A stretch of 64,000 bases of DNA from Minicystis rosea. GTDB lineage: Bacteria; Myxococcota_A; Polyangia; Polyangiales; Polyangiaceae. The notes below the pieces were generated by a model. The model made no database searches. It had not been told where the DNA came from and saw only the letters and a list, made by a program, of their open reading frames with translations. The position numbers and the translations under genes are program-made. The first letter of the stretch is position 1. Each line of letters begins with the position of its first letter. This document shows, piece by piece, positions 56,293 to 64,000 of the stretch. Where the stretch lies: the NCBI GenBank assembly GCA_001931535.1, contig CP016211.1, forward strand, positions 11,454,377 through 11,518,376. Reading direction: 5' to 3'.

Positions 56293-56919
56293 GTGCTGCT
56301 CGTCGCTACGGCCTTCGTCCTCGTGCGCGCGCGGCGCGCGAACGCTCCGCAGACACCGTCGATGTTCGGGCCCATCGCGATCTTCGTGCTCGGGCTCGGC
56401 GCCTTCGTGGCCACGCGCGCCGAGGCGCACGACGTGCGGAGCCCGATGCCGCTCCGATCGATGGGCAATGCCGTTCGAGCCTCGTGGGCGCTTTCGTTGC
56501 CGCCGGCGTCGGGCTGCGAAAGCTTGCGAGATGCACCGCTCCTGACGCATGACGAGCGAGGCTTTTTCTTGTTCGACGATCAGCAGGTCGAGATCGACGC
56601 CGAGCTGAGGACGCGGCTCGCCTCCTTGCGTGGCTTGTGGAAGCAAGTGCAGCCGAACAAGCCGTACCCCAACGTGATCTCGATGGCGTTGCCAGCGACG
56701 ATGCCGATGGCGGACGTCGAGCCGGTGCTCGCCACGCTGCGGGCGACCGAGCACGAGAGCATCGAGGTGATCGAGGTGTTCCCCGCGGAGCGCTGGCCGA
56801 CGCGGACGCTGGGGCCGATCGCGTACCGGCCGCGCCTGTGCAGCATCCACGTTCCGGATATCGAGAGGCTGCCCCGCGCGCGCACCTGGGGAGAAATGGC
56901 GAACGGCCTCGCGCGATGA
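56293..56919 (+). CDS. Membrane-anchored hypothetical protein (5' end doubtful)
   Basis: About 208 residues from the first canonical start in frame (GTG 56293), though hydrophobic residues encoded just upstream (IAILVVLLVATAFVLVRARR) look native. Adding one G at 56269-56270 would give an ATG at 56267, overlapping the TAG, and a protein of about 217 residues with two helices. The soluble part after the second helix has LRTRLASLRGLWKQ, then a small alpha-beta domain ending ERLPRARTWGEM. Not recognised. It shares the strand of the two small membrane genes upstream. Confidence 0.5.
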   Translation: MLLVATAFVLVRARRANAPQTPSMFGPIAIFVLGLGAFVATRAEAHDVRSPMPLRSMGNAVRASWALSLPPASGCESLRDAPLLTHDERGFFLFDDQQVEIDAELRTRLASLRGLWKQVQPNKPYPNVISMALPATMPMADVEPVLATLRATEHESIEVIEVFPAERWPTRTLGPIAYRPRLCSIHVPDIERLPRARTWGEMANGLAR

Positions 56920-56964
56920 GCCGCGCGAGGCCGTCGATGTCGAGAGAGCTTTGGAATCAGCCCA

Positions 56965-58347
56965 TCACGGCGTGGGCACGGCGTGGCGCGCGAGGAAGTC
57001 GATGAGATCGATCTTCGTCACGACGCCGACCACCGCCTCGCGGTCGAGGACGATGGCGATCTTCGCGTCGTTGAGCACGCCCTGGAGCAGCTCGACCTTG
57101 GTCGAAGGCGTCACCGTCGCGTAATCGCTCTCGATGAGATCGGCGATGGTGCTGTCGAGCGTGCCGCGGCCTTGCACGAGGTGGCGGAGGAGATCGACCT
57201 CCTGCACCATGCCGCGGAGCTTGCCGTTCTCCAGCACGGGGAGCTGGCTGATGCCGTGGCTCTTCATGGTGTCGACGACCTCGCGCACCTTGGCGGTCGA
57301 GCTGGCGGTGACGACGCTCGACGCGGAGCGGCCGCCGAGGATGTCGCGCACGGTGCCGAGGCTCTTCTCCTCTTCGAGGAAGCCGTTCTCGCGCATCCAC
57401 TCGTCGTTGAAGATCTTGGAGATGTACTTCGACGCCGCGTCGGGCAGGAGGACGAGGATGTTCTCCTTGCGGCCGCTCTGCTTCGCGTACTTGATGGCGC
57501 CGGCCACCGCCGCGCCGCCGGAGCCGCCGACGAAGAGGCCCTCGAGGCGCACGAGATCGCGCGTCATGAGGAAGCACTCCTTGTCGTCGACGCGGATGAC
57601 CTCGTCGATGATCTTGAGGTTCATCGTCGAGGGGAAGAAGTCTTCACCGATGCCTTCGACCTTGTAGGTGAAGGGCTTGGTGATGCGGCCGGTCTTCACG
57701 AAGTCGTAGTAGAGCGAGCCGACCGGATCGACGCCGACGAGCTTCACGTCGGGCTTCTTCTGCTTCAGGTACTTGCCCGTGCCGCTGATGGTGCCGCCCG
57801 TGCCCATGCCGGCGACGAAGACGTCGAGCTCGTGACCGCACTGCTCCCAGATCTCGGGGCCCGTCGAGACGTAGTGCGCGCCCGGGTTAGAGGGGTTGTG
57901 GTACTGGTTCGCGTAGAAGCAGTTGGGCGTCTCCTCCGCGATGCGCTTCGCCACTTGGTAGTAGCTGCGCGGATCTTCCGGCTCGACGGCGGTCGGGCAC
58001 ATCACGACGCGGGCCCCGTAGGCGCGCAGCGTGGAGACCTTCTCCTGCGACATCTTGTCGGGCATGACGAAGACGCACTTGTAGCCCTTGATGGCCGCGA
58101 CCTGCGCCAGCGCGGCGCCGGTGTTGCCGCTCGTGGCCTCGACGATCGTGCCGCCCGGCTTGAGGCCGGCGGCCTCGGCGTCCTTGATCATGTTGAGCGC
58201 CACGCGATCTTTGTGGCTGCCCCCCGGGTTCAGGTACTCGCACTTGACGTAGATGTCGCTCTCCAGGCCCTCCGTGACCCGGTTGAGCTTGACGATGGGG
58301 GTGTGGCCGACGGCCTTGGTGATGTCGCTGAGCGCGCCTCGCATCAT
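56965..58347 (-). CDS. Cystathionine beta-synthase / cysteine-synthase-family protein
   Basis: 460 residues. The N-terminal PLP domain (about 1-320) has the Schiff-base Lys 46 in NPGGSHKDR, SGNTGAALA and GMGTGGTISGTGKYL. Two CBS domains follow (about 345-460), with SHGISQLPVLENG and KIAIVLDREAVVGVVTK. This order fits bacterial CBS, joining serine and homocysteine, with the C-terminal pair for nucleotide sensing. O-acetylserine sulfhydrylase activity is also possible. The start is ATG-ATG at 58347. Confidence 0.93.
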   Translation of the reverse strand: MMRGALSDITKAVGHTPIVKLNRVTEGLESDIYVKCEYLNPGGSHKDRVALNMIKDAEAAGLKPGGTIVEATSGNTGAALAQVAAIKGYKCVFVMPDKMSQEKVSTLRAYGARVVMCPTAVEPEDPRSYYQVAKRIAEETPNCFYANQYHNPSNPGAHYVSTGPEIWEQCGHELDVFVAGMGTGGTISGTGKYLKQKKPDVKLVGVDPVGSLYYDFVKTGRITKPFTYKVEGIGEDFFPSTMNLKIIDEVIRVDDKECFLMTRDLVRLEGLFVGGSGGAAVAGAIKYAKQSGRKENILVLLPDAASKYISKIFNDEWMRENGFLEEEKSLGTVRDILGGRSASSVVTASSTAKVREVVDTMKSHGISQLPVLENGKLRGMVQEVDLLRHLVQGRGTLDSTIADLIESDYATVTPSTKVELLQGVLNDAKIAIVLDREAVVGVVTKIDLIDFLARHAVPTP

Positions 58348-58502
58348 ATGGAGGCGCGTTCTAGCCGCCGGCCTCCGGTGCGACAAGCGGCGCGTGCCAT
58401 GACGCGCCGCAGAGGCCGCCGTGCGTCCCCGTCACGCGTCGCGTCTTCTGCTGGAGGCCGTCCGGCAGTGCGACCCGAAACTTTTCGCAACGTACCGAAC
58501 GG

Positions 58503-59912
58503 CTATTTCAGACCGTATCGATCCATCTTGTTGAGCAGGCCCTGCCGCGACAGACCGAGCCGCTGCGCCGCATGGCTGCGGTTGTTGCTGGTCGCCGCGA
58601 GGGCTGCGGTGATCTCGCGCCGCTCGAGCGCGGCGATCTTCTCTTCGAGCGTCGCGCCTTCGGGCGCCTCCGTCGTGGGCGCTGGGCGGCGCAGGGCGGG
58701 CGAGAGATCGTCCTCCAAGATTTCGTTGCGCCCCGCGGCCATCACCAGCGCGCGCTGCATTTCGTGGCGCAGCTCGCGCAGGTTGCCCGGCCAAGCGTGG
58801 CCTTCGAGCCTGCGCATGGCGGCCGGTGAGAGCGTGACGGCGCCGCTCTTCGGCACGAGCGCGCGCGCTTGATTCAAGAAGTGTTGGGCCAGCACGGGCA
58901 GGTCGCCGGTGCGATCGGCGAGGCGCGGGAGCGCGATTTCGATGCCGCGGACGCGCCAATACAGATCGTCGCGAAATGTGCGGGTCGTGACCATTTCGGC
59001 GAGCGGGCGATGCGTGGCCGAGACGAGGCGCACGTCGACGGTGATGGGCCGCGCCGCGCCGACGGGCAGCACCTCACCCGTCTCCAACACGCGCAGCAGC
59101 TTGACCTGGAGCGCGAGATCCATGTCGCCGAGCTCGTCGAGGAAGAGCGTGCCTCCATGCGCCTCGACGAAGAGGCCGGGCGCGTCGCTGACCGCGCCCG
59201 TGAAGGCGCCCTTCTTGTGCCCGAAGAGCGTCGACTCGAGGAGCGTGGGCGCGAGCGCACCGCAATTGACCGCGATGAAGGGCCGATCGGCGCGGCGGCT
59301 GCGCGCGTGCAGGTAACGCGCGAAGACCTCTTTGCCGGTGCCGGACTCGCCGGTGATCAAGGCAGGCACGTCGGCCGGCGCGGCCCGCTCGCAGAGCGTG
59401 CGTGCCTCCACGAAGGCCGCCGAGGCGCCGAGGAGCCCGCCTGCTTGGCTGGCCTGCGCGGCGAGCGATCGCTCGAGCTCGGCCACGCGATCCTCGAGCG
59501 CGAGGCGCGCCGCGGCGCGGGCCACGACGGCGAGGAGGACATCGGGATCGACCGGCTTGGCCAGGAAATCGTACGCGCCGCGCTGCACGAGGTGGAGCGC
59601 GAGCGGCGTCTCGCCCGCGCCGGAGACCACGATGATCTTCGTCGTGGGGCGCGCCGCGAGGATCTTGTCGGCGACCGCCGCGCCCTCCTCCGATCGACCC
59701 GACGGCGGGAGCATCAAATCGAGGACCACCAGGCGCGCCCTCGATTTCTCGAAGCGCGCGAGCGCCTCGGGCGCCGAGCCGGCCGTGGTGACCACGTAGC
59801 CTTCGCCCTCGAAGAGCTCGCGATAGACATCGCGAAAGGCCGCGTCGTCATCGACCAAGAGCAGCGGCTCCGAGAGCTGCGCTGCGCGGGCGTCGTCTCG
59901 TCCTTCGCTCAT
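58503..59912 (-). CDS. NtrC-family sigma-54 response regulator
   Basis: 469 residues. Receiver domain with acidic pair (LLLVDDDAAF), phosphate acceptor Asp 65 (VVLDLMLPP) and Lys in AKPVD. The AAA+ domain has GESGTGKE, the sigma-54-contacting GAFTGA loop and GGTLFLDELGD. The C-terminus carries a Fis-type helix-turn-helix (NRSHAAQRLGLSRQGLLNKM). It should activate sigma-54 promoters. It lies 7 bases after a Cys-rich lipoprotein gene and downstream of a histidine kinase gene, its likely partner. Confidence 0.93.
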   Translation of the reverse strand: MSEGRDDARAAQLSEPLLLVDDDAAFRDVYRELFEGEGYVVTTAGSAPEALARFEKSRARLVVLDLMLPPSGRSEEGAAVADKILAARPTTKIIVVSGAGETPLALHLVQRGAYDFLAKPVDPDVLLAVVARAAARLALEDRVAELERSLAAQASQAGGLLGASAAFVEARTLCERAAPADVPALITGESGTGKEVFARYLHARSRRADRPFIAVNCGALAPTLLESTLFGHKKGAFTGAVSDAPGLFVEAHGGTLFLDELGDMDLALQVKLLRVLETGEVLPVGAARPITVDVRLVSATHRPLAEMVTTRTFRDDLYWRVRGIEIALPRLADRTGDLPVLAQHFLNQARALVPKSGAVTLSPAAMRRLEGHAWPGNLRELRHEMQRALVMAAGRNEILEDDLSPALRRPAPTTEAPEGATLEEKIAALERREITAALAATSNNRSHAAQRLGLSRQGLLNKMDRYGLK

Positions 59913-59919
59913 CGAGACC

Positions 59920-60720
59920 TCATTGCGGGCAGATGGGTGCGCCCGTGAGACACGAGGCTTGGTCCCCGCTCGTCTGGCAGAACTGCGTGTCCGGACAATC
60001 GGTGTTGGATCGGCAACCACCCGACGGATACACGCAGAACAGGCCGATCTCGTTGCCGCAGCAGGGCTCCTTCACGGGCGCGCACACGCCGCCAGCCATC
60101 ACCGCGCAGTCTGCGTCGACCTTGCATCGAGCCGTGACGCACGCACGAATCTTCCGGCCGAGCGTGCCCGCGGGCGCGCAGATCTGGTTGTCGGTGCAGT
60201 CCGCGTCCTGCGCGCATTGGTCGGCGGCGCATTGGTTGTACGGCTCGAGGGGAACGCCGGCGCAAATGGGGACGAGCGGGCCGCGAAAACAAGGCTCGTC
60301 GTTGGGGCAGGGGATGTTCGGGCAGCATTGATCGAGGGGCGAGGTGCAGTCCGCCGATTTCACGGGGAGCGTCTGGCAGACGAGGAATCCCCCGGGTGTG
60401 ACGGCAATGCAGTGGCCGTTCGGGCAATCGGCATCGCTGTGGCAATCCCCATGAACGGTGACGCCTCCATCGGTGCTGCTGCCGGAGCTGCTGCTGCTCG
60501 ATGCGGCGCTGCTGCTCGCGGAGCCCGAGCTGCTCTGGCTGCTGCTCGCCGTGCCGCTCCCGCCGCCCATGCCGCCGCTCCCGGTGGTCGTGCCGGTGCT
60601 CGAGCTGCTGCTCGATGTTTGCGTGAAGGATCCGCCCGTCCCGCCGGGCCCGTTCGACGCTCCGCCGCCGCAACCGAAAGCAGAAGCACCGAGGATGACG
60701 ATGGCCACGAGATGCCGCAT
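59920..60720 (-). CDS. Cys-rich lipoprotein inside a two-component operon
   Basis: 266 residues. The signal ends in GASAFGC. A Ser/Gly linker of about 65 residues (SSSSGSASSSAASSSSSS and similar) precedes about 180 residues with over 20 cysteines, arranged as repeated CxxDxDC (SDADC, AQDADC, KVDADC, RSNTDC). These look like small disulfide modules. It is encoded between the kinase and the regulator, so it may be a sensed or signalling component (inference). Confidence 0.75.
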   Translation of the reverse strand: MRHLVAIVILGASAFGCGGGASNGPGGTGGSFTQTSSSSSSTGTTTGSGGMGGGSGTASSSQSSSGSASSSAASSSSSSGSSTDGGVTVHGDCHSDADCPNGHCIAVTPGGFLVCQTLPVKSADCTSPLDQCCPNIPCPNDEPCFRGPLVPICAGVPLEPYNQCAADQCAQDADCTDNQICAPAGTLGRKIRACVTARCKVDADCAVMAGGVCAPVKEPCCGNEIGLFCVYPSGGCRSNTDCPDTQFCQTSGDQASCLTGAPICPQ

Positions 60721-60754
60721 GAGGGCCAGAGGACGCCACAAAGGCCGCGGGCGA

Positions 60755-62356
60755 TCAAGCAGAGCCGAGAGGCCGCCCCGCCGCCCTCGGCCAGCGCACC
60801 ACGAACCGCGCCCCGCCCTCGGCGCAGCGCTCATGGCGGATGGTCCCGCCGTGTCGCTCGACCCAGCGCGCCGCGATCGCGAGCCCGAGGCCGGTTCCCG
60901 GGTGTTTCGCGTCGCGCCCGCGCCCTGTCACGAAGGGCTGGAACAACGTGGCCTCGATCTCCTGGGGCACGCCCGGGCCGTCGTCCTCCACGCGCACCAC
61001 CACCGATTCCGCATCGCGTGCCGCCGTGACACGCACCTGTCCGCCTGTGCGGCCCTCGAGCGCGATGGCCGCGTTGTGCACGAGCACGGTGGCCACGTCG
61101 GTGAAGGCGCCGCGATCGACCTCGACGAAGATCGCGTCGTCGCCTTCGAGGGCGACCTCGATGTCGGGCGCCGCGTCACCCATGATTTGCCGGACGTTCG
61201 TGGCCACGAGGCTGAGCGCGGGGAGGGCTTCGACCTCGCTCATCTCGAGCGGGCGCGGTTTGCTGTAGCGCAGGAGATCGTCCAGGAAATGGCGCGCGCG
61301 CTCGATTTGGGCGCGCATCGAAGCGATGGTCTCGGGCTTCGCGCCTTGGCGCTCGAGGAGCTTGGCCTGTGCCGCGATGACTCCGAGCGGATTGCGAATC
61401 TCGTGCGCGACCGCGCTCGCGAGGCGGCCGATCTCGGCGAGGCGCTCGGCCTGATCGGCGCGGACCTCGGTGCGCTCGACCTGATCGGCGAGGTCGCGCA
61501 CGCCGATCGGATCGGCGAAGAGGCGGCGGCCGAGGTTCTCGACGACGAAAATGCGCACCGGATCGAGCGGCAGCGCAGCCAGGAACATGACGAGCACGAC
61601 CCACGGGATCGAGCGGCCTTCACCGGGCGAGAGATAAGGCACGAGCCGATAGAAGACGGTGAGCCCGACGGCGGAGAGGGCCGCGGTGAAGAGGGCATAG
61701 ACGAAGCTCTGCTCCATGATGCGGCGCGCGCGGCCGTGCTCGCCGCTCAAGACGGCATAGGCCGTGAGGAGGATGGCGACGAGGAGCAGCGGCGCGGCGA
61801 GCCACACGTCACCGAGCGCATAGACACGCAGGCCGATGACACCGCCGCCGCCGAGCGCTCCGAGGACGGCGCCGAGCGCGAGCGCGCCTCGGCGGCGGCG
61901 CTCGGTGCCACGCACGGCGAGCGCCGCGTGCAAGAGCCAGAGCACGAGGGCCGCCGACGCGAGGGCCGAGAGAATGGCAATGGGCGCGAAGAGCGGACCG
62001 GGACCGCGCGCGCCGGCTCGATAGAGCGCGCGGGGCGCGAAGATACCGAGCAAGGTGATGGCCGCGGAGCATGCATACGAGATCCACACGACGGCGCGGC
62101 GCCTGAGGTGAATCAGATCCGCGGTCGCATGCACGAAGCTCGCAGCCACGACGATGCCCGCGGGCACGACGTGCTCCGCGATGACGGCCGTGCGCGGGCT
62201 CTCGAGGAGGATGAGGCCGGTGACCCAGAGGGCGAGCGAGAAGCAGACCGCGAGCAGGCCGACGCGCGTTTCGCGGCCGAGGCGAAAGGCGGTGGCGAGG
62301 ACGGTCATGGCCACCGCCCAGAGCGGGTAGAGGGCGAGGGCCGCGTAGGTGCTCAT
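60755..62356 (-). CDS. Membrane sensor histidine kinase
   Basis: 533 residues. Seven to eight hydrophobic helices fill the N-terminal half, with no separate sensor domain. The kinase core has the H box AVAHEIRNPLGVI (His about 318), G1 VEDDGPGVP and G2 GTGLGLAIA. The start overlaps the stop of the SRPBCC membrane protein gene by 4 bases. The likely phospho-acceptor is the NtrC protein encoded two genes downstream. Confidence 0.9.
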   Translation of the reverse strand: MSTYAALALYPLWAVAMTVLATAFRLGRETRVGLLAVCFSLALWVTGLILLESPRTAVIAEHVVPAGIVVAASFVHATADLIHLRRRAVVWISYACSAAITLLGIFAPRALYRAGARGPGPLFAPIAILSALASAALVLWLLHAALAVRGTERRRRGALALGAVLGALGGGGVIGLRVYALGDVWLAAPLLLVAILLTAYAVLSGEHGRARRIMEQSFVYALFTAALSAVGLTVFYRLVPYLSPGEGRSIPWVVLVMFLAALPLDPVRIFVVENLGRRLFADPIGVRDLADQVERTEVRADQAERLAEIGRLASAVAHEIRNPLGVIAAQAKLLERQGAKPETIASMRAQIERARHFLDDLLRYSKPRPLEMSEVEALPALSLVATNVRQIMGDAAPDIEVALEGDDAIFVEVDRGAFTDVATVLVHNAAIALEGRTGGQVRVTAARDAESVVVRVEDDGPGVPQEIEATLFQPFVTGRGRDAKHPGTGLGLAIAARWVERHGGTIRHERCAEGGARFVVRWPRAAGRPLGSA

Positions 62357-63402
62357 GCGGCCGCCACGATATCGCAGCTGCACGCGCGGATGGGCTTGCG
62401 GCCCGCGGCGCCGTACACGCGCGAGGCGCCTTCGGGGAAGAACATGGTCGTGAGCCGCCGGAAGCTGCGCTCGGTCTCACGTTGAAAGAAGGGCCGGAAC
62501 ACGAGGCGATCCACCACGCGCCCGACGAGGCCCCAGCGAACTTCGTAGGTGTACGACGTAGAGAACTCGACCGTACCGTCGTCCTGCGGACGATAGAGCC
62601 AGAGGCCGACGCCGCGGCGGATGAGCGAGAGCGGGCTCTCCGACCAGAACTCGAACGTCGATTGCTTGAGCGGCCGATGCAGCTTGTAGCGCCCGAAGCC
62701 GCGAATGACGAGACCGAGGACGCTGCGCTCGTAGCGCATCTCGGTGCCCGTCTCGATGCGATCGGCGAGCATCTCGATCCGGCTGAAGCGATGATCCCAA
62801 CGCGGGTGGAGCACGTGATTCTGCGTCACGTCCCACACCTCCTCGACACCGGCGCGAAGCCTCACCGAGACGTGCAAAGGCCGCGGGCGCGCATCCTCCG
62901 GAAAGAGCAGCGCGAGCGCCTCGAAGGCGGCCACCGCGAGGCAGCCGGCGGCCATCCCACCGAGCGCGAGGCGCAGCCCGAAGGGAGCCACGGGCGCCCA
63001 CGTCAGCGCGGTGGGGAGCTCGGCCCAAGGCACCGTGTCGACGAAGAGCGCATGCAGGTACGCGCCGACGAGGACGCTGAGCACGATGTGCATGAGATAC
63101 TCACCGCCCGGAATCCCGCCTTGGCTGCGGCGCGAGGCCGGCTCGACGGCCACATCGGCCATTGCGATGGCGACATCGGCGACGAAGAGCGCGACGAACG
63201 CCGCATACCAGGCACCGGCGAAGCGCACGTTGGGCACGAGCGCCATTTGCAGGGCGTACACGACGCCTCGGGCGACGTGAATCCACACCTCCGTTCGCGA
63301 CTCGGCGCGTCGCGCAAGCCTGCATCGGTGCCAGTGGAAATAGGCAATGTCGAAGGCCCCGAGCAAGGCAATGAGCAAGAGCAGAATGGACGCGGTGAGC
63401 AT
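62353..63402 (-). CDS. Membrane protein with C-terminal SRPBCC domain
   Basis: 349 residues. The N-terminal half has four or five membrane helices, with His residues in FDIAYFHWHRC. The C-terminal half (about 180-330) looks like an SRPBCC/START ligand-binding domain: LHVSVRLRAGVEEVWDV, then HPRWDHRFSRIE and TYEVRWGLVGRVVD. It is the first gene of the operon and overlaps the kinase start (ATGA). A lipid or hydrophobic ligand sensor is plausible but not shown. Confidence 0.65.
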   Translation of the reverse strand: MLTASILLLLIALLGAFDIAYFHWHRCRLARRAESRTEVWIHVARGVVYALQMALVPNVRFAGAWYAAFVALFVADVAIAMADVAVEPASRRSQGGIPGGEYLMHIVLSVLVGAYLHALFVDTVPWAELPTALTWAPVAPFGLRLALGGMAAGCLAVAAFEALALLFPEDARPRPLHVSVRLRAGVEEVWDVTQNHVLHPRWDHRFSRIEMLADRIETGTEMRYERSVLGLVIRGFGRYKLHRPLKQSTFEFWSESPLSLIRRGVGLWLYRPQDDGTVEFSTSYTYEVRWGLVGRVVDRLVFRPFFQRETERSFRRLTTMFFPEGASRVYGAAGRKPIRACSCDIVAAA

Positions 63403-63484
63403 GGCGGAGCGCCCATCGCAAGGCTCGTACCCGAGGTGATGTCGGGCCTGCCCTCAACCATTCTCGCGGTGGGGCCGGCATCTC

Positions 63485-63547
63485 GGACAGATGGGCTCGC
63501 CGTCGCTGTCCAGGGCCTCACCGTTGGCTGTCCACCTCGTGGACAGC
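63485..63547. promoter_or_regulatory. Putative operator: inverted GGACAG/CTGTCC elements
   Basis: GGACAG at 63485 and 63541 and CTGTCC at 63506 and 63528 are arranged as inverted repeats. The inner pair forms GCTGTCCA and TGGACAGC around five bases (63527-63547). They lie in the intergenic region between the - strand SRPBCC operon and the + strand desaturase. Regulator unknown. Confidence 0.4.
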
Positions 63548-63593
63548 TGCTTTCGAGAGCAGCGGCATCGCCCCTCTACGAAGCACACTCTCG

Positions 63594-64000
63594 ATGCGCC
63601 TTTCGAGCGCTCCAGCCGCGGCTTTTCACCGATTCTCGTCGTCGGCACGCCTCTCGCTCTGGGGCCGGTCCATGCGCCCTCGCTTCGCCGACATGGCTTA
63701 TCACTTCGGTCGGCTCGTCCTCTCCGTGGTCGTCATCGCGGTGGCCGCGCATGTCGCCAGCATGGTGGGCATGATCGTCGGGGCCGGCCTCTTCTTTCTC
63801 GAAGCGTTCGCGCTGCTTCACGATCTCGCGCACGGCGCGCTCAGGCTCCCACGGCGGATCAACGAGATCGCGCTCGCATTTGCAGGCACGTTGTTACTGA
63901 CGAGCGGTCATGCGATTCGGCGCACGCATCTCGTGCATCACGCGCGGACCTTCGGCGCCGATGACATCGAGGGCCGGCCGGCGCGCGAAGGGTTCTGGCG
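63594..64000 (+). CDS. Fatty-acid desaturase-family membrane enzyme (partial)
   Basis: The gene runs off the right edge; 135 residues are visible from the ATG at 63594 (ATG 63672 is an alternative). Two helices are followed by the histidine boxes LLHDLAHGAL (HxxxH) and HLVHHARTFG (HxxHH), which bind the di-iron centre. It should desaturate or hydroxylate an acyl or carotenoid substrate; the third His box lies outside. It is divergent from the two-component operon, so it may be a target of that system, but that is only proximity. Confidence 0.7.
   Translation, partial: MRLSSAPAAAFHRFSSSARLSLWGRSMRPRFADMAYHFGRLVLSVVVIAVAAHVASMVGMIVGAGLFFLEAFALLHDLAHGALRLPRRINEIALAFAGTLLLTSGHAIRRTHLVHHARTFGADDIEGRPAREGFW

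Overview
The window looks like chromosomal DNA from a myxobacterium, probably of the Polyangiales (inference). The DNA is very GC-rich. Predicted lipoproteins with Gly/Thr/Ser-rich linkers after the lipobox cysteine are frequent. Two secreted proteases end in a glycine/cysteine-rich stretch, a membrane helix and an arginine cluster, as in myxobacterial C-terminal sorting tails. FHA proteins, a Hanks-type kinase and an NtrC-type regulator are also present. I see no phage, plasmid, integrase, transposase or CRISPR genes.

Layout. 1-9.9 kb: a secreted protein cut by the left edge, an SRP RNA gene, dCMP deaminase, purD-purE, an SCP2-like protein, two tandem FHA paralogues, a DciA-like protein, a TrmH-type methyltransferase and a YXWGXW-type lipoprotein. 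9.9-16.6 kb: an M1-like metallopeptidase lipoprotein, tRNA-Leu(CAA), a proline-repeat envelope protein, a small ribbon-helix-helix protein and leuS. 16.7-24.1 kb: an envelope and secretion run on the + strand, with an S1 protease, LpoB, a COG3014-type lipoprotein overlapping it, two parvulin lipoproteins, an M10 matrixin, a Cys-rich lipoprotein and a papain-like protease. 24.4-32.1 kb: a GH63-type glucosidase, a ZIP-like metal transporter, an SDR and several hypotheticals. 32.2-39.3 kb: PBP1A, a membrane Ser/Thr kinase, pgeF, a lipoprotein and a PQQGYGAPP-repeat membrane protein. 39.3-42.1 kb: a 789-residue zinc-ribbon protein with a small acidic partner, reminiscent of secreted effector pairs. 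42.5-50.4 kb: a polytopic membrane protein, msrB, a TPR protein, an acyltransferase, an SMI1/KNR4 protein and a lipoprotein. 50.5-56.9 kb: an ExbD-like protein, a striking 793-residue repeat fibre, a propeller-like lipoprotein and a run of small membrane proteins. 57-64 kb: cystathionine beta-synthase, then an operon of SRPBCC membrane protein, histidine kinase, Cys-rich lipoprotein and NtrC regulator, then a desaturase cut by the right edge.

Two patterns run across the window. First, a roughly 50-bp double-hairpin repeat recurs. Copies lie downstream of the SRP RNA, of pgeF and, as a related hairpin, of the DUF4156 gene. One full copy sits in frame inside the signal peptide of the TPR protein gene. 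Second, three genes are each broken by what looks like one missing G in a G run, and a fourth may be. This suggests either assembly under-calling or real decay.

The best candidates for undescribed biology are the zinc-ribbon protein and its partner (39.3-42.1 kb), the 20-residue-repeat fibre (51.1-53.5 kb), the two-component operon that encloses a Cys-rich lipoprotein (58.5-63.4 kb), and the hairpin repeat.
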